A stretch of 29,447 nt of DNA from a virus. Shown one piece after another: positions 15,987 to 23,868 of the stretch. The notes beneath the pieces were generated by a model that did not search any database, was not told where the DNA came from, and saw nothing but the letters and a program-made list of their open reading frames with translations. The position numbers were made by a program, and so were the translations under genes. The DNA lies in the IMG/VR virus record IMGVR_UViG_3300042542_000793, positions 1-29,447 of that record; one strand, given 5' to 3'. Numbering within the stretch: position 1 is the stretch's first letter; each line of letters begins with the position of its first letter.

Positions 15987-18830
15987 TCAATCAGCATTGG
16001 CCTTTTCAGCCTCGTCGTACTGCGTGGGGTCCACGAAATCGTCATCGTCAACCTTGAACCATAGGCAATGGATTGGGTCACCGCTAACCGCAGTACCCTT
16101 GGACAGGCGGATACCATCCTTCTTGATAAGGCGTCCCTCTGTCTCCAGCTTCTTGATGGTGTCGTTGTAATTGATCTGGAACTTCACGCAGTAGTCCTTG
16201 AACGACTTGGCAATAATGTACATGCGCTTGGTGTCAGGCTCAATCCGCACCAGCAACTCACCGCGTGGTTCGCGCCTCGGCAGCGCTTGCATCTTGGTCC
16301 GCCGATCAACTTCACCGTTAACCACAAGGATGTGCTGCATATTACGGTACAGGTAGTCAGCAACAACCTGACGTACGCTATCCACAGGAGCTACACTATT
16401 CTTGCGTAAGTCGTTAATCATACCGCAGGAGTAATGGTAGATACGGTCCATGTCCCAGTCTATGAGGCCACAGTTAATGGCTGTCAGACCTCCTGTTATG
16501 TTACTAGAAACAGTCGCAGACCAGAACCGTTCTTTAGGTTCAAGCTGGAGTTCGCGGTCAATCTTAATCTGCAAAGCGTCAGCCATGCGCTGGGTACGCT
16601 CCATATTCTCAAGTACGTACCGCATGTATATAGGACCGGCGTGGCCGTAGTTCTTGAATAAATCACGGTCGAACATCTGCTTGGCTTCCGTGGTATTAAG
16701 CCCCTCAACCTTATTGATCGGGTACTCAATCAGGCGCATCAGTTCGCCTTCTGGGTTGTTCTTAATGACCGACAGCTTTTCAGCAAACGAGGAGTTCGAC
16801 GTAGCCACCGTGATACTCTGCCATGTGGTGTTGTTCTCACGAAGCTCATTGGTGCCAGCTTGCATACGCTCCTTACCCTTACCGTTTGATAAGGCGTAAA
16901 GGAAATCCGAGTATTCCAGCGGACCCATGTTGGTCAGTTCGTCCATCGTAGGTGGGATGTTGTTAAGGATACCGACCCACTGCAAGCGTCCGTTGAGCGT
17001 GTCGTTCTGCTTTAGGCGCAGTTCCTTGGGGTGTCCGTATACGCTGTTAATCATATTCAGTACCGTTGACTTACCAGTACCGGAACGAGCGTTAAATAGG
17101 TTGATGACTGCCCCTGTCTGGTCGAGGAATCGCAGCAGCGGTGACCCAAAAGCGCTAAGCGCCGCAAAGGCATGGGGTTCCAGCCCCGGCGTATCGTAAA
17201 GTGCCCAGACCTTCTTCCACTCTTCGAGCGATCCTACCGGCCCCATGAACTTAGCCAGCGGGCGTGTTGTCTTTGATGGCGGCGAATGAGCCACGCCATC
17301 GACATGGATTTCCTGACTGCCTATGATAAACTTACTGCCGTTGTCGGCCCAGCCAAATTGTTGGCGCATGATTTGCTCCTTGTCGCGGTATTGGATGTCC
17401 TTCATCATCAGTGAGATGAATTCCATCAGGTGTGTAAATTTCTTCCCCATGCAGATAACGCCCTTGGACGAGAGCGCCTTACGAAGCTCTTCGGGACTGG
17501 TTATCTTAAACAGGGGTACATGGAACTCTTTGGTATTGTTATGCGGCAGGTGCAGCCGAAACATCACGACGTTACCATCAATGCTATCGTCCATGATCTT
17601 GGTTGGATATAGGTCGAACTCGTAGACCAGCATCGGCTCTGCTTCTTCTGCATCCTTAGGCGGCTTCTTCCATATACCGCCGCCTTCGCCACGGTAGAAC
17701 GGAAAGGGGTACTTCGATACAACGTGGCTCTCAGTTACCCCGTTAATTACCTCAATCACAACGTGGTCTTCTTCGGCTTCACGTACTTTTTTGCCGAGTT
17801 CTTTCGGACCCATGACAGTACCGAAGTGCGGACAGCCCTCACATAATTCTGGGTTGACACTCTTGAACTTGGCGCAGCTAGTCGCTTTGCGGATGGTAGC
17901 TACCTTCTTGTCTATGGTATCCGGATCATAGTCTGGGTGACCCTTCGACATCATGTGGACCGCAGTGTCAGCGTCCTCACACATAGCCGCCACAGACAGC
18001 GCGTAGAACCACTCGTAGTAGCCAATAGTGTCTTGGTGTTTATAGGCGTTTAGAAGCTGGTTACACCCATCTCCCCTAGCCGTGCGCTGCATGATTTGTT
18101 TGAAGTTGTAACCTATGCCGTTGTGCCGTGCCAGTTCCCGTGGCGATGGCTGGTAGTCATCGTCAAAGATTGTCGGCTTCGCCTTGACCCCTAAGATAGA
18201 GCGCATCTCCTCGAAGGCGATAGGCTCACCGACATGGATAAACTCGACCGGACGCGGCTCTTCCTGCTTATAGTTAAACGTACCCGGCACACGCAAGATA
18301 CGTGCCACTTCAAACACCGCGTTATCGACGTAGAAGTTCTGAGTGCGGCACACTTCTTTGAAGCGCTCTGCCACAAGCTCCCAATCCCGACGCGAGATTT
18401 CTTCCTCAAGAGGCCAGTAGGCATGGATGCCTCCCCCTGAGTTTACTAGCGTAGGAGCAGGAAGACCCACTGATTCGCAAAAAGTGCGAAGCGCAGCTAA
18501 CCCAGCTTGCTGGTCGATATACCCATCCGGCCTACCAGTTTCCGCATTGATTTCGGCTTTGCTAGGGCCACAGTCGATGTCGAGCCAGAATGCCTTGAGG
18601 GCTTTTACGTTTTCCTTAGTTCGGTTTAATCCGGTCTCATATTTAGCTACGCCAAAGAACACGTTGCGCTGCTGTTGCATAAACGTCTGGATGCACTCAT
18701 CGGCTTCCTCGCGTGTGGCTACAATATCCTGCCTAACGTCCTTTGGCCCTTTGATACCCACGATTACAAACCAGCCCGAAGCTGGCTGCACGAGGTCTAA
18801 GAGGTCTGGTTGCTGCATTACATCACTCAC
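15987..18830 (-). CDS. PrimPol-helicase replication protein (AEP primase plus P-loop helicase)
   Basis: A 947-residue protein from a GTG at 18830. An ATG at 18818, seven bases after GGTGAG, is an attractive alternative giving 943 residues. Residues about 20-200 are an archaeo-eukaryotic-type primase: FWLDID (Asp84, Asp86) and SGGGIHAYW (His136) are the metal and nucleotide motifs. Residues 319-335 carry CxxxxxxxxxxCxxCxH, a possible metal site. Residues about 480-780 are a helicase-like ATPase with Walker A SGTGKST (583-589) and Walker B PTMDELTN (Asp630, Glu631), similar to DUF927-type helicases. The C-terminal 90 residues look winged-helix-like. It would prime and unwind DNA for the polymerase at 26244-28061. 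It is the last gene before the terminator at 15723-15756. Confidence 0.88.
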   Translation of the reverse strand: MSDVMQQPDLLDLVQPASGWFVIVGIKGPKDVRQDIVATREEADECIQTFMQQQRNVFFGVAKYETGLNRTKENVKALKAFWLDIDCGPSKAEINAETGRPDGYIDQQAGLAALRTFCESVGLPAPTLVNSGGGIHAYWPLEEEISRRDWELVAERFKEVCRTQNFYVDNAVFEVARILRVPGTFNYKQEEPRPVEFIHVGEPIAFEEMRSILGVKAKPTIFDDDYQPSPRELARHNGIGYNFKQIMQRTARGDGCNQLLNAYKHQDTIGYYEWFYALSVAAMCEDADTAVHMMSKGHPDYDPDTIDKKVATIRKATSCAKFKSVNPELCEGCPHFGTVMGPKELGKKVREAEEDHVVIEVINGVTESHVVSKYPFPFYRGEGGGIWKKPPKDAEEAEPMLVYEFDLYPTKIMDDSIDGNVVMFRLHLPHNNTKEFHVPLFKITSPEELRKALSSKGVICMGKKFTHLMEFISLMMKDIQYRDKEQIMRQQFGWADNGSKFIIGSQEIHVDGVAHSPPSKTTRPLAKFMGPVGSLEEWKKVWALYDTPGLEPHAFAALSAFGSPLLRFLDQTGAVINLFNARSGTGKSTVLNMINSVYGHPKELRLKQNDTLNGRLQWVGILNNIPPTMDELTNMGPLEYSDFLYALSNGKGKERMQAGTNELRENNTTWQSITVATSNSSFAEKLSVIKNNPEGELMRLIEYPINKVEGLNTTEAKQMFDRDLFKNYGHAGPIYMRYVLENMERTQRMADALQIKIDRELQLEPKERFWSATVSSNITGGLTAINCGLIDWDMDRIYHYSCGMINDLRKNSVAPVDSVRQVVADYLYRNMQHILVVNGEVDRRTKMQALPRREPRGELLVRIEPDTKRMYIIAKSFKDYCVKFQINYNDTIKKLETEGRLIKKDGIRLSKGTAVSGDPIHCLWFKVDDDDFVDPTQYDEAEKANAD

Positions 18831-18837
18831 CGTCGCG

Positions 18838-18847
18838 GGGTATACCC
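18838..18847. promoter_or_regulatory. Perfect palindrome GGGTATACCC before the primase gene
   Basis: A 10-base perfect palindrome sits in the 48-base gap between the Cro-like gene and the primase gene, eight bases before the GTG at 18830. The wider sequence can also fold as a 5-base-pair GCGGG/CCCGC hairpin. It could be an operator for the neighbouring HTH protein or a translational control hairpin that masks the primase start. No clear -35/-10 pair is seen in the gap. Confidence 0.4.
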
Positions 18848-18878
18848 GCCATATTATTATTGATTGTGCCGGAGGTTA

Positions 18879-19115
18879 TTATGTACGGTTGTGAATGTTA
18901 TCTATCCACGCCTCGATCTCACTTTCATGAGAAGGGCGCGGTGATGTAGTCCCACTAAACCAGCCATAAATTGTCTGACGGGTAACCTTCAAGGCATGTG
19001 CTATCTCTGCGACAGGGATGTCGCGTTCGAGGCACAAACGTCCAAGCTGGACACCAAGAAGATTACCGTCAGCGTTTTTGATCGCCTCGGCTATACGAAT
19101 GCTATAGCCTTGCAT
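18879..19115 (-). CDS. Cro/C1-like helix-turn-helix protein
   Basis: A 78-residue protein. Residues about 20-56 form the helix-turn-helix (LGRLCLERDIPVAEIAHALK, then VTRQTIYGWFSG), with the second helix VTRQTIYGWF as the likely DNA-reading helix. There is no dimerisation or effector domain beyond a short tail. It lies three bases after the SSB-like gene and 48 bases before the primase-helicase gene, so it is cotranscribed with replication genes. It may repress its own promoter at 20496-20524 or act at the GGGTATACCC palindrome just downstream. The DNA-binding fold is well supported; the target is a guess. Confidence 0.78.
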   Translation of the reverse strand: MQGYSIRIAEAIKNADGNLLGVQLGRLCLERDIPVAEIAHALKVTRQTIYGWFSGTTSPRPSHESEIEAWIDNIHNRT

Positions 19116-19118
19116 GGA

Positions 19119-20048
19119 TCAATCCTCGTCATCGTTATCAAGCCACTCACCCAGCACGGATGCTAGTTCGGGCTTCACTTCAGTCACAGCAGCCTTAGGC
19201 TTACTGGCGCGCTTTGCTGGCGCAACCTCTGCGACTTCGTCCTCATCGTCACCAAATGGATTGGCAGCGGGTTGAACGGGCGGAGGAGCAATAGCTGCTG
19301 CTTTAGTAGGAGCAGCAAGGGCGGGAGCACCGCCCACAACACCAGCGGTCATATGGGTATAACGCTCAATGGTAGGGTCCTCTTGCGCAGCGTCAACAAG
19401 AAGTGCTTCATCCGCAGTCAGATGGCGGACTGCCTTGAACTGCACCTTGATGGTCTCAACCTTGCGGTCATAGCTGACGCGTGTAACTACCGTATCCATA
19501 CCTTCGCCATTGGCGAGGAGGAACTTCTTGTAGCCCTCGAAACCATAGACGTTACCATCGTTCTCCGCGAAGAGCGAAGCGCCCGGAAGGGCAATCTGGT
19601 ATACATCACCCGATGGGTCACCAGCGATAAGCACAGCAATACGGCGCTTATAACGGCAAGCCTTACCTTGGCCGTTGGTGCCGGAGCCTTTCACGTTATT
19701 GGGGCACTCCCTACAGGAGCTAGCTTGTGGCTTCTTAGAACCGGAGTCAGGCTTATCACCGTTGTTTGACCAGCAATCAGGCAATGCACCCTTGGCGTTC
19801 TTGTCATACGCACCTTCGTAGAACTCACGCGAAGGCTCATTCAACCAGTCAGCGATGATGACTTCCAACTGCTGATCGACTTCACGACCAATCTCTTCGC
19901 CGCCAACAACCCGCTTAAAGCTACGTCCGTTGCTAAGTTTGATACGGCGCACGGTTGAACCACCGCCACCCATACGGTCCATACGGCGCGACTCACGCCG
20001 TACAGTGGGTAGATTACTCTGGTCTTCAAAAATTGTAATGTTGCTCAT
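19119..20048 (-). CDS. Putative single-stranded DNA-binding protein
   Basis: A 309-residue protein from the ATG at 20048, which has GAGAAAG upstream; a GTG at 20060 overlapping the previous stop is an alternative. Four cysteines (92, 112, 115, 131) in a Lys/Ser-rich loop could bind zinc. The middle, residues about 132-210, is beta-rich (RRIAVLIAGDPSGDVYQIAL). The last 70 residues are a disordered Ala/Pro/Lys linker ending in a strongly acidic tip, WLDNDDED. A core fold plus flexible linker plus acidic tip is the plan of phage SSBs such as T7 gp2.5 and T4 gp32 (which also binds zinc). Neighbours (primase-helicase, Gam-like protein) fit. No homology search was possible. Confidence 0.6.
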   Translation of the reverse strand: MSNITIFEDQSNLPTVRRESRRMDRMGGGGSTVRRIKLSNGRSFKRVVGGEEIGREVDQQLEVIIADWLNEPSREFYEGAYDKNAKGALPDCWSNNGDKPDSGSKKPQASSCRECPNNVKGSGTNGQGKACRYKRRIAVLIAGDPSGDVYQIALPGASLFAENDGNVYGFEGYKKFLLANGEGMDTVVTRVSYDRKVETIKVQFKAVRHLTADEALLVDAAQEDPTIERYTHMTAGVVGGAPALAAPTKAAAIAPPPVQPAANPFGDDEDEVAEVAPAKRASKPKAAVTEVKPELASVLGEWLDNDDED

Positions 20049-20056
20049 TGTCTTTC

Positions 20057-20461
20057 TCACTTTTCTGTGGGTTTACGGACTTGGATTACATACTTGTTAT
20101 CAATCTGAAGACCGATAGGGAGGACGTCCGGATTTTCCTCCATGAACTGCTTCATGTTACCGTTATGAATACGCTTCTCAAGTACAAAAGGCGCATCATG
20201 TTCAGCGATGAACTGGTACATACGTTCCCAGTCCGTAGTCCAATAGCGGGTCTGAACACGGCGGGACAAAGTGCCCGAAGGTGTCTTAACGCTATCAAGG
20301 TTTTGCTCGTTACAAAACTTAAGAAGCTCGGATGATACAAGCTCCAGCTTCTCTTTGAGGCCAGACACACGGGCTTCGTGCGCCTCTTCCTCTGCCGTTA
20401 CCGCAGCGCGTATCTTTCGATACGCAGCCACGAGGGTTTCAATAGGTACAGTTTCTTCCAT
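20057..20461 (-). CDS. Coiled-coil protein resembling Gp157/Gam-type phage proteins
   Basis: A 134-residue protein beginning at an ATG preceded by AAGGAGCAAACC. Residues 8-50 form a charged coiled coil (AVTAEEEAHEARVSGLKEKL). The second half reads LDSVKTPSGTLSRRVQTRYW, a helical stretch, then DVLPIGLQIDNKYVIQVRKP. Coiled coil followed by a small beta tail with a 'K-T-x-x-G' strand and a final IxVRKP is the layout of siphovirus Gp157 and Mu Gam-like host-nuclease inhibitors. It is the first gene after the promoter at 20496-20524 and overlaps the possible GTG of the SSB-like gene. The family assignment is tentative. Confidence 0.5.
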   Translation of the reverse strand: MEETVPIETLVAAYRKIRAAVTAEEEAHEARVSGLKEKLELVSSELLKFCNEQNLDSVKTPSGTLSRRVQTRYWTTDWERMYQFIAEHDAPFVLEKRIHNGNMKQFMEENPDVLPIGLQIDNKYVIQVRKPTEK

Positions 20462-20495
20462 GGTTTGCTCCTTGCTCGGCTATTGCCGTAGTCTT

Positions 20496-20524
20496 GTTCT
20501 AGACCCTGTACTATACAGTGTCAA
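20496..20524 (-). promoter_or_regulatory. Sigma-70-like promoter driving the Gam-like/SSB/HTH/primase genes
   Basis: On the minus strand a perfect -35 box TTGACA (20524-20519) is followed by a 17-base spacer and the -10 box TAGAAC (20501-20496; four of six consensus bases). It overlaps the last codons of the upstream 89-residue gene and points at the gene starting at 20461. Transcription would begin near 20489, leaving a leader of about 28 bases that carries AAGGAG. No RNA polymerase gene is visible, so the host enzyme is expected to use it. Confidence 0.65.
20506..20518. promoter_or_regulatory. Palindromic operator candidate inside the promoter spacer
   Basis: CTGTA-TAG-TACAG is a perfect 5-base inverted repeat with a 3-base centre, filling most of the spacer between the -35 and -10 boxes. 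A dimeric repressor bound here would block RNA polymerase. Candidate ligands are the Cro-like protein (18879-19115), encoded in the same transcript, or a host regulator. Confidence 0.5.
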
Positions 20525-20780
20525 GCTCCTTGAGGTACTTTTCTTCAATAAGCATCGTCCTAGAATGGGGCGTTTCAACGATTGGTTCACACTGGTATTC
20601 ATGGCTGTGTGTGTTAGGCGAAATTATATCCACTACCGTAAAACCCTCAGGGTAGGTTAGGGCGTATGCCCCCTTAGTGCAGCCAGTAGCCCTAAGGTGT
20701 AGGTGATCTTTTACCGTAACACGGTCACCCACCTTAAAATTAAATACTGGGGGGCGCTCGAACATTGTAGTCTCAGTCAT
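20511..20780 (-). CDS. Small protein of unknown function, SH3/KOW-like strand pattern
   Basis: An 89-residue protein. GAGG lies six bases before the ATG. The segment FNFKVGDRVTVKDHLHLRAT, followed by LTYPEGFTVVDIISPN, has the turn-and-strand pattern of small SH3- or KOW-like barrels, where 'VGDRV' marks the first strand. The C-terminus is helical (MLIEEKYLKEL). It follows the SNF2 helicase gene by one base and its last codons contain the promoter for the following genes. I do not recognise the family. Confidence 0.6.
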   Translation of the reverse strand: MTETTMFERPPVFNFKVGDRVTVKDHLHLRATGCTKGAYALTYPEGFTVVDIISPNTHSHEYQCEPIVETPHSRTMLIEEKYLKELDTV

Positions 20781-20781
20781 T

Positions 20782-22323
20782 TTATTCCTCCGTTATCTGT
20801 CTATATAAATCAATGATACGTTTGTGGTTGTCGATGTTACCCCGTAGCATGGAGTAAAGCCGCTCTTCCACTGGGCTTCCTTTAATATGCACAATGGTCA
20901 TCGCGTTCTTCTGCCCCGTACGATCAATACGTGCGTTGGCTTGAAGGTAGGTTTCCACGCTAGTGGTAGGCGCGTACCAGATAATGGTATCTGCTGCCGT
21001 TAGGGTCAGGCCGTGGCTCGCTGCCTTGGGCTGGATGAGGAGGACACGGGGGTTCGGTTCTGTCTGGAAGCGACGCACAATATCTGTGCGCTTGTTAACC
21101 GGAACCTTACCGTTGATGACGTCGCAGGTAATCTTCTCCTTCTCCATCAAAGCGCGTAATAGCTCAATGGTATGGGTGAACGGCACGAATACCAGCACCT
21201 TGTTGCTGGCTTCTTCAATCACCTCCAGCACCACGTTAAGGCGGTTGGACACATCGAACTCTAGGACTTCCCCAGTATCCGTATACACCGCACCTCCGCT
21301 TATCTGGAGTAGCTTGTTGAGTTTGGTCGCTGCGTTGATCGCGCTGACCTCTTCGCCTTGGGCCTCGAACAACATCTGGTTCTTAAGCTGGGCATAGAAC
21401 TTGCGCTGCTGCGGAGTGAGCGGCGCTTCACGTTCAATGTGGGTTACAGATGGTAGGTCCAGACAATCTTTCTTCTCGAACCGGATGGCCGGTTGTAGAA
21501 CTTTATGGACGATGGCATCCGCACTGGGCCTCGGTGCCCATTTGAACTGGGTCACCTTCATCATCACGCTGTCGCGGAACGCGCCATAATACTTCGGACA
21601 TCCCTTCCCTCCTGCCAGACGAGCCAACCCATAAGCATCGATAGGGCTTTGTGCTGCTGGCGTACCAGTAAGCATCCACATCCGGGGATTAATTTCACGT
21701 ACGATCCGGTCCAGAATTTTCCAGCGGTTAGTCGTGGGGTTTTTGTACGCATTGGCCTCATCGATCACGATCAGGTCGAAGCCACCATTGACGATGGCAT
21801 CCTTGACTACGGCCACGCCATCGAAGTTTATGATAACAAAGTCGGAGCCAGCGTTGATGATCTTCTCACGCTGCTTAGCTGCCCCATGTGCAACGCTACA
21901 CGAACGGTGCATGGCAAACTTAAACAGGTCTTGCTGCCACGCTGACTTCATGATTGACAACGGGCAAAGAACAAGGACGCGCTTCACCAAGCCCTTCTTC
22001 ATGAGGTAGTCTGCTGCCCAGATGACACTGGCTGTCTTACCTGTACCCTGTTCGTTGAAGCAGAAGGCGCGTCTGCGCAGCGACAAGAACGAGGATGTGG
22101 TCTTCTGGTGGTCAAACGGCTTGAACTTACCCGTCCAGTCATAGGACTTTAGGATAGGCGAGGGGGTATCCTCGAAGCCAAGGTCCGTTAGTATCTCAGC
22201 TTCATTGTGCCCCCATTTGACAAGGACGCCTTCTTGCACCTCGGTGCTTTGGTGGATGTTGTCCGTTATGACAGACGGGTCCTGAGCGTTGACGAGCAAC
22301 GCCTTATTCTCAATAATTTCCAC
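20782..22323 (-). CDS. SNF2-family DNA helicase/translocase
   Basis: A 513-residue protein starting at GTG, with AAGGAGCAAACT upstream. It is a compact two-lobe superfamily 2 motor without extra domains. Lobe 1 has motif I EQGTGKTAS (Lys96), motif II DEAN (188-191) in VIDEANAYKN, and motif III LTGTP (218-222). Lobe 2 has VLVFVPFTHTIELL, the GLTLTAADTIIWY motif V region and motif VI QANARIDRTGQ (462-471). SNF2 proteins hydrolyse ATP to move on duplex DNA; in phages they accompany replication or recombination genes. Here it stands between a RecB-like nuclease group and the SSB/primase group. DEAN replaces the commoner DEAH/DESQ. Confidence 0.92.
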   Translation of the reverse strand: MEIIENKALLVNAQDPSVITDNIHQSTEVQEGVLVKWGHNEAEILTDLGFEDTPSPILKSYDWTGKFKPFDHQKTTSSFLSLRRRAFCFNEQGTGKTASVIWAADYLMKKGLVKRVLVLCPLSIMKSAWQQDLFKFAMHRSCSVAHGAAKQREKIINAGSDFVIINFDGVAVVKDAIVNGGFDLIVIDEANAYKNPTTNRWKILDRIVREINPRMWMLTGTPAAQSPIDAYGLARLAGGKGCPKYYGAFRDSVMMKVTQFKWAPRPSADAIVHKVLQPAIRFEKKDCLDLPSVTHIEREAPLTPQQRKFYAQLKNQMLFEAQGEEVSAINAATKLNKLLQISGGAVYTDTGEVLEFDVSNRLNVVLEVIEEASNKVLVFVPFTHTIELLRALMEKEKITCDVINGKVPVNKRTDIVRRFQTEPNPRVLLIQPKAASHGLTLTAADTIIWYAPTTSVETYLQANARIDRTGQKNAMTIVHIKGSPVEERLYSMLRGNIDNHKRIIDLYRQITEE

Positions 22324-22341
22324 AGTTTGCTCCTTGCGGGA

Positions 22342-22623
22342 TTACTTCTTCTTACGTTCCCGTGTACTGGTTTCTGACACTAGGTTGCGCTTGCTGTCGC
22401 GCTTGAATGAGCGGTTGGATGATGCGCTCTCGACGCGCAGTCCGGTCTTATTATTACCACCCTTATCGAATGCTTTAACGTGAGCAACGTCTTTACCATC
22501 GCCCTTATGGGCTTTACCAGCTTTCACCATCTTGGCACGGGCTGCATTGCGCATAGCGCGGTTCTTCTTCTGCACTGCCGTGCCTTGGTACTTCGCGTAC
22601 TCTGCCTTATAATCTCTGGCCAT
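22342..22623 (-). CDS. Small basic protein with HNH-like motif
   Basis: A 93-residue, Lys/Arg-rich protein. The ATG at 22623 overlaps the upstream stop (TGATG) and has GGAGG five bases before it; a GTG one codon earlier is less likely. Residues about 44-75 read GKDVAHVKAFDKGG ... LRVESASSNRSFKR. That follows the HNH layout H-x5-GG-x-L-x7-N-x3-K, but the central Asn position is altered and no zinc cysteines are present. I recall similar proteins in many phages near packaging or replication genes. It may be a nicking nuclease or a nucleic-acid-binding derivative. It is followed by the SNF2 gene after 18 bases. Confidence 0.6.
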   Translation of the reverse strand: MARDYKAEYAKYQGTAVQKKNRAMRNAARAKMVKAGKAHKGDGKDVAHVKAFDKGGNNKTGLRVESASSNRSFKRDSKRNLVSETSTRERKKK

Positions 22624-23297
22624 CACCGCCTCCGTGGGGGTTTATAATGCTCACAACTTACCACAGGACACCACCCACATAAAGGGCTTGTCTTGGCATT
22701 CCATACGCCGTTGCCGATGGCAGCATCCAACTGGTCTAGCTGCTCGTCGAACACGGAGAAGTATTGATCCTGCTTCTCACGTAGGTGTACCTTCTTAGGA
22801 AACTCGTTACTAACAACATACGCTAACGCTGACTTGATCTTCTGCACCTCTGGATAGTGTACGAAGATAGCACCAGCCATAAGGTCAAGCTGCTTCATGT
22901 CTGCGTACTTGGCGTTCTTGCCTGTCTTGTAGTCGATCATAAAAGCTACATCGTTATCCACGATGAGCAAATCGACGATGCCACGCCACCATACGTCCTT
23001 CGCAAAGAAGGTAGTAGGCTCGTAGCCAGCATCCGTCTTCCTGACACCTAGCTTTAGCTCGGTATGCTTCGTACCTTCCTTAGCAGCCAGCGGCTCCACG
23101 ATGGGTCGCATGTAGGCAAACTTCTCTGGGATAGGTGTGCCGTGCTTAACGTAATGCTCGGCAGCTTCATGGACTGCGGTCCCATAGTCAGCAGCTTCCC
23201 CCGGAATATCCTTGACGTCCTTTACCACCTTGAGGTGGTAATACTTCTTCGGACATTGGTCGAAGGTCTTGATGCTGCTATAGGACCACGCTGTCAT
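22623..23297 (-). CDS. RecB-like PD-(D/E)XK nuclease with iron-sulfur-type cysteines
   Basis: A 224-residue protein. The N-terminus SYSSIKTFDQCPKKYY is the typical opening of RecB/Cas4-type nucleases. His43 in GTAVHEAAE, Asp109 in WRGIVDLL, and Asp122/Lys124 in IDYKTGK form the metal-binding core; Gln136 lies in the QLDLMAG helix. Cys15 plus Cys207, Cys210 and Cys215 (CGWCPVVSC) are spaced as in AddB/Cas4 proteins that hold an iron-sulfur cluster. It would degrade or resect DNA ends in recombination or host-DNA breakdown. It overlaps the HNH-like gene by one base and lies one base after the HTH-DUF6378 gene. Confidence 0.88.
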   Translation of the reverse strand: MTAWSYSSIKTFDQCPKKYYHLKVVKDVKDIPGEAADYGTAVHEAAEHYVKHGTPIPEKFAYMRPIVEPLAAKEGTKHTELKLGVRKTDAGYEPTTFFAKDVWWRGIVDLLIVDNDVAFMIDYKTGKNAKYADMKQLDLMAGAIFVHYPEVQKIKSALAYVVSNEFPKKVHLREKQDQYFSVFDEQLDQLDAAIGNGVWNAKTSPLCGWCPVVSCEHYKPPRRR

Positions 23298-23298
23298 G

Positions 23299-23856
23299 TT
23301 ACCTGATTTTCCCTTGGATACGGTCAGCCACTAACGTAGCATATCCCGCTATATCAAGCCAGCTATCTCTGTGGTGTGAGTCACCGGTGATGATACGCGC
23401 AATCTTACTCGCTATCATATCAAGTGCTTCTTGGTGGTCTGCTTGTAGACCTGCATTTTGTTCGTCTAGGGCGCTGCGGATGAGTTCTTTCATTTCCTGT
23501 GCAAAAAGCGCTACGCTAATAAAGCTACCGTAAGTGGCTGCACGTTCGTTAAGAATTGCGTCTACGTCATCGACTTCCGGCTCAGACATGCACTCTCTGG
23601 TGCAGGGCATACCAAGCACTGCTTCCGCCTCTGCCTCTGCCCTCCAGTCTTCAACCATATCTTTGATTTTGTCAGTGTGCTCTACGGCAGTCTGTCGCAC
23701 CGTATCCACCACTTCCCCTACACCTTCTGCCAACTTCTTCTTTAGCAGATGCACGTAGCTTAGGCTTACACCAAGCTGTTCCTGTATTTCCTTAGCAGAA
23801 TAACCTTTTCGTAGCAGTTTCAAAACTGCCGCTGCTTTAGTCATTTTCAATTCCAT
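23299..23856 (-). CDS. HTH domain fused to DUF6378-like domain
   Basis: A 185-residue protein with AAGGAG eight bases before its ATG. Residues about 14-42 are a helix-turn-helix (LLRKGYSAKEIQEQLGVSLS, then YVHLLKKKL). A helical linker (45-95) follows with three nearby Cys/Met residues (MPCTRECM). Residues about 99-180 match a phage domain I recognise as DUF6378: ILNERAATYGSF, EALDMIASKIARIITGDSHH, RDSWLDIAGYATL. That domain usually occurs alone; its biochemical role is unknown, although the helical DxW-DIAGY end recalls nucleotide-binding all-alpha proteins. The fusion suggests DNA-targeted or regulatory use. It is coupled to the RecB-like gene. Confidence 0.72.
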   Translation of the reverse strand: MELKMTKAAAVLKLLRKGYSAKEIQEQLGVSLSYVHLLKKKLAEGVGEVVDTVRQTAVEHTDKIKDMVEDWRAEAEAEAVLGMPCTRECMSEPEVDDVDAILNERAATYGSFISVALFAQEMKELIRSALDEQNAGLQADHQEALDMIASKIARIITGDSHHRDSWLDIAGYATLVADRIQGKIR

Positions 23857-23868
23857 GTCATTTGCTCC

